The translations under genes were made by a program, and so were the position numbers. From the NCBI GenBank assembly GCA_947168045.1, contig CAMVKN010000039.1, forward strand, positions 1-36,211: a stretch of 36,211 nucleotides of DNA, read 5' to 3'. The notes beneath the pieces are model-generated. The model saw only the letters and a program-made list of their open reading frames with translations. It was not told where the DNA came from and searched no databases. The DNA is from an uncultured Prevotellaceae bacterium. GTDB lineage: Bacteria; Bacteroidota; Bacteroidia; Bacteroidales; Bacteroidaceae. Shown here piece after piece: positions 32,014-36,211 of this stretch (within the stretch, counting starts at the first letter, position 1; every line of letters starts with the position of its first letter).

Positions 32014-33834
32014 ATGGAAGAAACAGGATTGAACAGCGAGCCGCAGGTGATAACCGGCAGCGAGGCACTGATGCTGGCCCTGAAGGCTGAGGGGGTGGAC
32101 ACCATCTTCGGTTACCCTGGCGGCAGCATCATGCCGGTGTATGATGCGCTCTACGACTACACACGTGGCGAGAAGAAAGCCTTCGACCACATCCTGGTGC
32201 GCCACGAGCAGGCCGCCACACACGCCGCCGAGGGCTACGCCCGTGTCAGCGGCAGGGTGGGGGTGGCACTGGTCACCAGCGGGCCCGGAGCAACGAACAC
32301 GCTGACGGGCGTGGCCGATGCCATGCTCGACTCAACGCCCATCGTCGTCATTGCCGGACAGGTGCCCATCGGCGCGCTCGGCACCGATGCGTTCCAGGAG
32401 GTTGATCTCGTGGGCGTGGCACAGCCCATCTCGAAGTGGAGCTACCAGATTCGCCATGCCGAGGACATCGCCTGGGCCGTGAGTCGTGCCTTCTACATAG
32501 CACGCAGCGGGCGGCCGGGGCCTGTGGTGCTCGACTTCCCGAAGAACGCTCAGACCGAGACGGTGGCCTTCAAGCCTGCCAAGGTCGATTTCATACGCTC
32601 ATACGTGGCGCAGCCCAAGCTCGATGACGATGCCTTGCGCCAGGCTGCCGAGCTGATTAACCATGCTGAGAAACCACTTGCCTTGGTGGGACAGGGCGTG
32701 GAGCTGGGCAATGCACAGCAGGAGCTGCAAGACTTCCTGGAAAAGGCCGACATTCCCGCCGGTCGCACCATGCTTGGCCTGAGCGCGCTGCCGTCAGACC
32801 ACCCGCTGAACGTAGGCATGCTGGGCATGCACGGCAACTATGCCGTGAACCTGAAGGAGCAGGAGTGTGACGTGCTGATAGCCATTGGCATGCGCTTCAG
32901 TGACCGTGTGACGGGCAAGCTCAGCACTTACGCCCGCCAGGCGAAGGTGATACACCTCGACATTGACAAGAGCGAGATAGACAAGAACGTGAAGACCGAC
33001 GTGGCCTTGGTGGCCGACTGCAAGGAGTCGCTGCCAGCCCTGACGGCACTGCTGCACCAGGGTGACCACCAGGCCTGGCGGCAGTCGTTCAAACCGTTGG
33101 ACGAGAAAGAACGTCAGCGTGTCATTGAGCCTGCCATACACCCGAAGGAGGGCCCACTGCTGATGGGCGAGGTGGTGAACGCCGTGGCTGAGCTGAGCCC
33201 TGACGACACGGTGCTCGTGACCGACGTGGGACAGAACCAGCTCTTTGCCACCCGCTACTTCAAGTACCACCACCCGCGCAGCATCTGCACCAGCGGAGGA
33301 CTGGGCACCATGGGCTACGGCATGCCCGCAGCCATCGGCGCTGCCTTTGGGGTGAAGAGCAGTGAGGAGCATGGAGAACGGAGCGTGGAGAATGGGCGCA
33401 CGGTGGTGTGCTTCATGGGCGACGGCGGCTTCCAGATGAATCTGCAGGAGCTGGGCACCATCATGGAGCAGCAGTGTGCCGTGAAGCTCATCCTGCTGAA
33501 CAACAACTACCTGGGTAATGTGCGCCAGTGGCAGGACATGTTCTGGCAGCGGCGCAAGTCGTTCACCCGCATGTTGAACCCCTGCTACGAGCTGATAGCC
33601 CAGGGCTATCACATCCCCTACGAGGCTGTCACTGAGCGGAACAACCTGAGGGCTGCCATAGAGAAGATGCTGGCTACTGACGGCCCCTACATCCTGGAGT
33701 GCGCCATCAAGGAGGACGATGACGTGATGCCCATGACACCGCCGGGAAAGAGCGTTGAGGAGATGATGCTGGCCTCCCCAAGCCCCTCCGAAAAAGCCTC
33801 CCCAAGCCCCTCCGAAGGAGGGGGTGTTATATAG
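32014..33834 (+). CDS. ilvB: Acetolactate synthase large (catalytic) subunit IlvB
   Basis: Thiamine-diphosphate enzyme joining two pyruvates (or pyruvate and 2-oxobutyrate) in valine, leucine and isoleucine synthesis. The catalytic Glu is E65 in VRHEQAATHAAEGYAR. The substrate loop (FGYPGGSIMPVYDAL, 32-46), the central FAD-domain region (GMLGMHGNYAVN, then IGMRFSDRVTG) and the ThDP motif GDGG (469-472) followed by NNNYLGNVRQWQ are intact. Two repeat-derived stretches are visible. Residues about 449-461 (SSEEHGERSVENG) are encoded by diverged heptads where relatives have a short turn. The C-terminus (ASPSPSEK, ASPSPSEGGGVI) is encoded by two copies of the C/G-rich element. At 606 residues it is somewhat longer than usual. 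ilvN follows 18 nt later. Confidence 0.95.
   Translation: MEETGLNSEPQVITGSEALMLALKAEGVDTIFGYPGGSIMPVYDALYDYTRGEKKAFDHILVRHEQAATHAAEGYARVSGRVGVALVTSGPGATNTLTGVADAMLDSTPIVVIAGQVPIGALGTDAFQEVDLVGVAQPISKWSYQIRHAEDIAWAVSRAFYIARSGRPGPVVLDFPKNAQTETVAFKPAKVDFIRSYVAQPKLDDDALRQAAELINHAEKPLALVGQGVELGNAQQELQDFLEKADIPAGRTMLGLSALPSDHPLNVGMLGMHGNYAVNLKEQECDVLIAIGMRFSDRVTGKLSTYARQAKVIHLDIDKSEIDKNVKTDVALVADCKESLPALTALLHQGDHQAWRQSFKPLDEKERQRVIEPAIHPKEGPLLMGEVVNAVAELSPDDTVLVTDVGQNQLFATRYFKYHHPRSICTSGGLGTMGYGMPAAIGAAFGVKSSEEHGERSVENGRTVVCFMGDGGFQMNLQELGTIMEQQCAVKLILLNNNYLGNVRQWQDMFWQRRKSFTRMLNPCYELIAQGYHIPYEAVTERNNLRAAIEKMLATDGPYILECAIKEDDDVMPMTPPGKSVEEMMLASPSPSEKASPSPSEGGGVI
33359..33393. repeat. Diverged heptanucleotide array translated in ilvB
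   Basis: Five 7-nt units: GCAGTGA, GGAGCAT, GGAGAAC, GGAGCGT, GGAGAAT. They resemble the GGAGAGT/GGAGAAT units of the menE element (minus strand). They encode a polar loop shortly before the ThDP motif. Confidence 0.6.
33772..33826. repeat. C/G-rich element duplicated at the ilvB 3' end
   Basis: The 21-mer starting GCCTCCCCAAGCCCC and ending TCCGAA occurs at 33772-33792 and 33796-33816 (period 24 nt, eight codons). The second copy continues into GGAGGGGG, completing a CCCCTCC-GAA-GGAGGGG palindrome. Translated as two ASPSPSE blocks at the IlvB C-terminus. Confidence 0.85.
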
Positions 33835-33852
33835 ATAATTAACGCTGAAAAT

Positions 33853-34599
33853 ATGATTGATAATACATTAAATCATGTAACTGAACAACCCTCCCTTCGG
33901 GAGGGCTTGGGTGGGCTTGTAACTGAACATCCCTCCCTTGGGGAGGGCTTGGGTGGGCCTGTAACTGAACATCCCTCCCTTGGGGAGGGCTTGGGTGGGC
34001 CTGTAGCTGAACATCCCTCCCTTGGGGAGGGCTTGGGTGGGCCTGCCGGGCTTCGTTTATACACCCTCCTTGTCTATTCGGAGAACATTGCCGGTATCCT
34101 GAACCAGATTACTGCCGTCTTTACGCGTAGGCAGGTGAACATCGAGAGCCTGAACGTCAGTGCGTCGAGCATACCCAATGTGCACAAGTACACCATCACG
34201 GCCTGGAGCGACGAGGACCAGATACAGAAGATAACGAAGCAGATAGAAAAGAAGATTGACGTGGTGAAGGCCAACTACTTCACCGACGACCAGCTGTTCA
34301 TCCGTGAGACGGGTCTCTACAAGCTGGCCACCGACGCCGTGCTGCAGAACCCCGAGGTGAGCCGCACCATACGCCGCCACGACGCGAGCATCACGGAGGT
34401 GAACCCCACCTATGTCATCGTGATGAAGAACGGCAAGACAGACGACATCATCTCGCTCTACCGCGCCCTCGACGCCTTCGGCTGCGTATTGCAGTACACG
34501 CGCTCAGGCCGCATCGCCGTGACGCGTGGCATGCAGGAGCAGGTCAGCGAGTTCCTTGAACAGCGAGAAAAGGGAGCTTCATCGGCACAGGCCGTTTAA
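33853..34599 (+). CDS. ilvN: Acetolactate synthase small (regulatory) subunit IlvN, with repeat-built N-terminus
   Basis: ACT-domain subunit that activates IlvB and mediates feedback inhibition by branched-chain amino acids. The ACT domain begins at about residue 66 (LRLYTLLVYSENIAGILNQITAVFTRRQVNIESLNV) and is followed by the usual C-terminal domain to residue 248. Residues 9-64 are four tandem copies of a 14-residue unit (VTEHPSLGEGLGGP), encoded by 42-bp repeats. Normal small subunits begin only a few residues before the ACT domain. ATG 33853 is the only in-frame ATG ahead of that domain, so the repeats are most likely translated. Each repeat also carries a G-quadruplex motif in the mRNA sense, which could affect translation or set the ilvB:ilvN ratio. 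No ilvC or leuA is seen downstream; groL is convergent. Confidence 0.93.
   Translation: MIDNTLNHVTEQPSLREGLGGLVTEHPSLGEGLGGPVTEHPSLGEGLGGPVAEHPSLGEGLGGPAGLRLYTLLVYSENIAGILNQITAVFTRRQVNIESLNVSASSIPNVHKYTITAWSDEDQIQKITKQIEKKIDVVKANYFTDDQLFIRETGLYKLATDAVLQNPEVSRTIRRHDASITEVNPTYVIVMKNGKTDDIISLYRALDAFGCVLQYTRSGRIAVTRGMQEQVSEFLEQREKGASSAQAV
33877..34044 (+). repeat. Four 42-bp tandem repeats at the start of ilvN
   Basis: Copies at 33877-33918, 33919-33960, 33961-34002 and 34003-34044, each starting GTAACTGAAC (GTAGCTGAAC in the last). Copies 2 and 3 are identical, copy 4 differs by one base and copy 1 by a few. Each contains a CCCTCCC-GGGAGGG palindrome and then GGGAGGGCTTGGGTGGG, four G-tracts with loops of 1, 3 and 1 nt. 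Confidence 0.95.
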
Positions 34600-34632
34600 C
34601 CCAAATGGGTCTTTAGACTCAGAAAAGAAACA

Positions 34633-34676
34633 AATTGGCACTAATTAGGGAAAAATTACCCCAATTAGTGCCAATT
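34633..34676. terminator. Long hairpin between convergent ilvN and groL
   Basis: AATTGGCACTAATT (34633-34646) and AATTAGTGCCAATT (34663-34676) are perfect 14-bp inverted repeats, extended inward by GGG/CCC after one mismatch, with a loop of about 8 nt. Placed between convergent genes it probably ends transcription from both sides, though neither side has a clean U-run; it could instead be a protein-binding palindrome. Confidence 0.6.
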
Positions 34677-34716
34677 AGTTTCCAATAATGTGTTTCTATG
34701 TCTTAGCGACCGATTA

Positions 34717-36211
<1,495 letters not shown>

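Noticed and set aside
1781..34044. CRISPR array
   Set aside because: The repeats are tandem short-period arrays or palindromes with no regular unique spacers of 25-40 nt, and no cas genes are present.

Overview
The window looks like a Bacteroidales chromosome, most likely a Prevotella-type (Prevotellaceae) gut or rumen bacterium. The evidence is a SusC/SusD pair with neighbouring surface lipoproteins, many promoters of the Bacteroidetes form TTG/TTTG-N19-20-TAnnTTTG, weak Shine-Dalgarno use, lipoprotein signals ending in a Ser/Ala-Cys lipobox, and anaerobe-type menaquinone genes. Genus is an inference from gene content only.

Layout. 1-334: left edge without a supportable gene, then a promoter. 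335-4386 (+): secreted 5'-nucleotidase, fabD, and a cytoplasmic GH13 alpha-amylase overlapping fabD. 4433-8001 (-): a FemAB/GNAT-like acyltransferase and a secreted GH95 glycosidase. 8119-11288 (+): nitroreductase, DUF2520 Rossmann protein, kdsC, a small AT-rich lipoprotein, maf. 11325-12131 (-): an acidic-tailed protein of unknown function, divergent from rarA (12265-13647, +). 13632-26437 (-): a glycan-utilisation region read as susC, susD, a DUF5123-like beta-helix lipoprotein and a small lipoprotein; then a separately transcribed secreted protein and a PL1-type pectate lyase. Pectin is the best substrate guess. 26527-29785 (-): menB-menC-menE of menaquinone synthesis. 29976-31481 (+): a DASS/SLC13 anion transporter. 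32014-34599 (+): ilvB-ilvN, acetolactate synthase. 34717-36211 (-): groL, cut by the window edge.

The most striking feature is not a gene. Short-period repeat arrays and palindromic elements fill many spacers and also sit, translated, inside genes. (1) Heptanucleotide arrays, exactly 7 nt in period but with different unit sequences, occupy the spacers at 1781-1850, 4392-4433, 5441-5503, 8042-8083, 8649-8746, 18454-18481 and 28891-28925. They also lie in frame in the GH95 gene (6303-6337), menE, menC and ilvB. (2) Nonanucleotide arrays lie at the 3' end of the DUF2520 gene (9519-9599), in frame in rarA (12894-13001) and, briefly, upstream of ilvB (31855-31881). (3) A composite element of about 160 bp with heptad ends is inserted in frame in both menE and menC. 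The menC copy has 37-nt inverted arms matching at 36 positions. (4) A C/G-rich palindromic element lies in the susD signal peptide, the susC-susD spacer, menE and the 3' end of ilvB. It is tandemly repeated four times as a 42-bp, 14-codon unit at the start of ilvN, where each copy is a canonical G-quadruplex motif. (5) Four 15-bp palindromic boxes spaced 20-21 bp apart lie upstream of ilvB.

Taken together, the window shows a genome in which several repeat families invade both spacers and open reading frames while keeping the host frame, much as Rickettsia palindromic elements do. No CRISPR array, tRNA, rRNA, integrase or transposase gene was seen.
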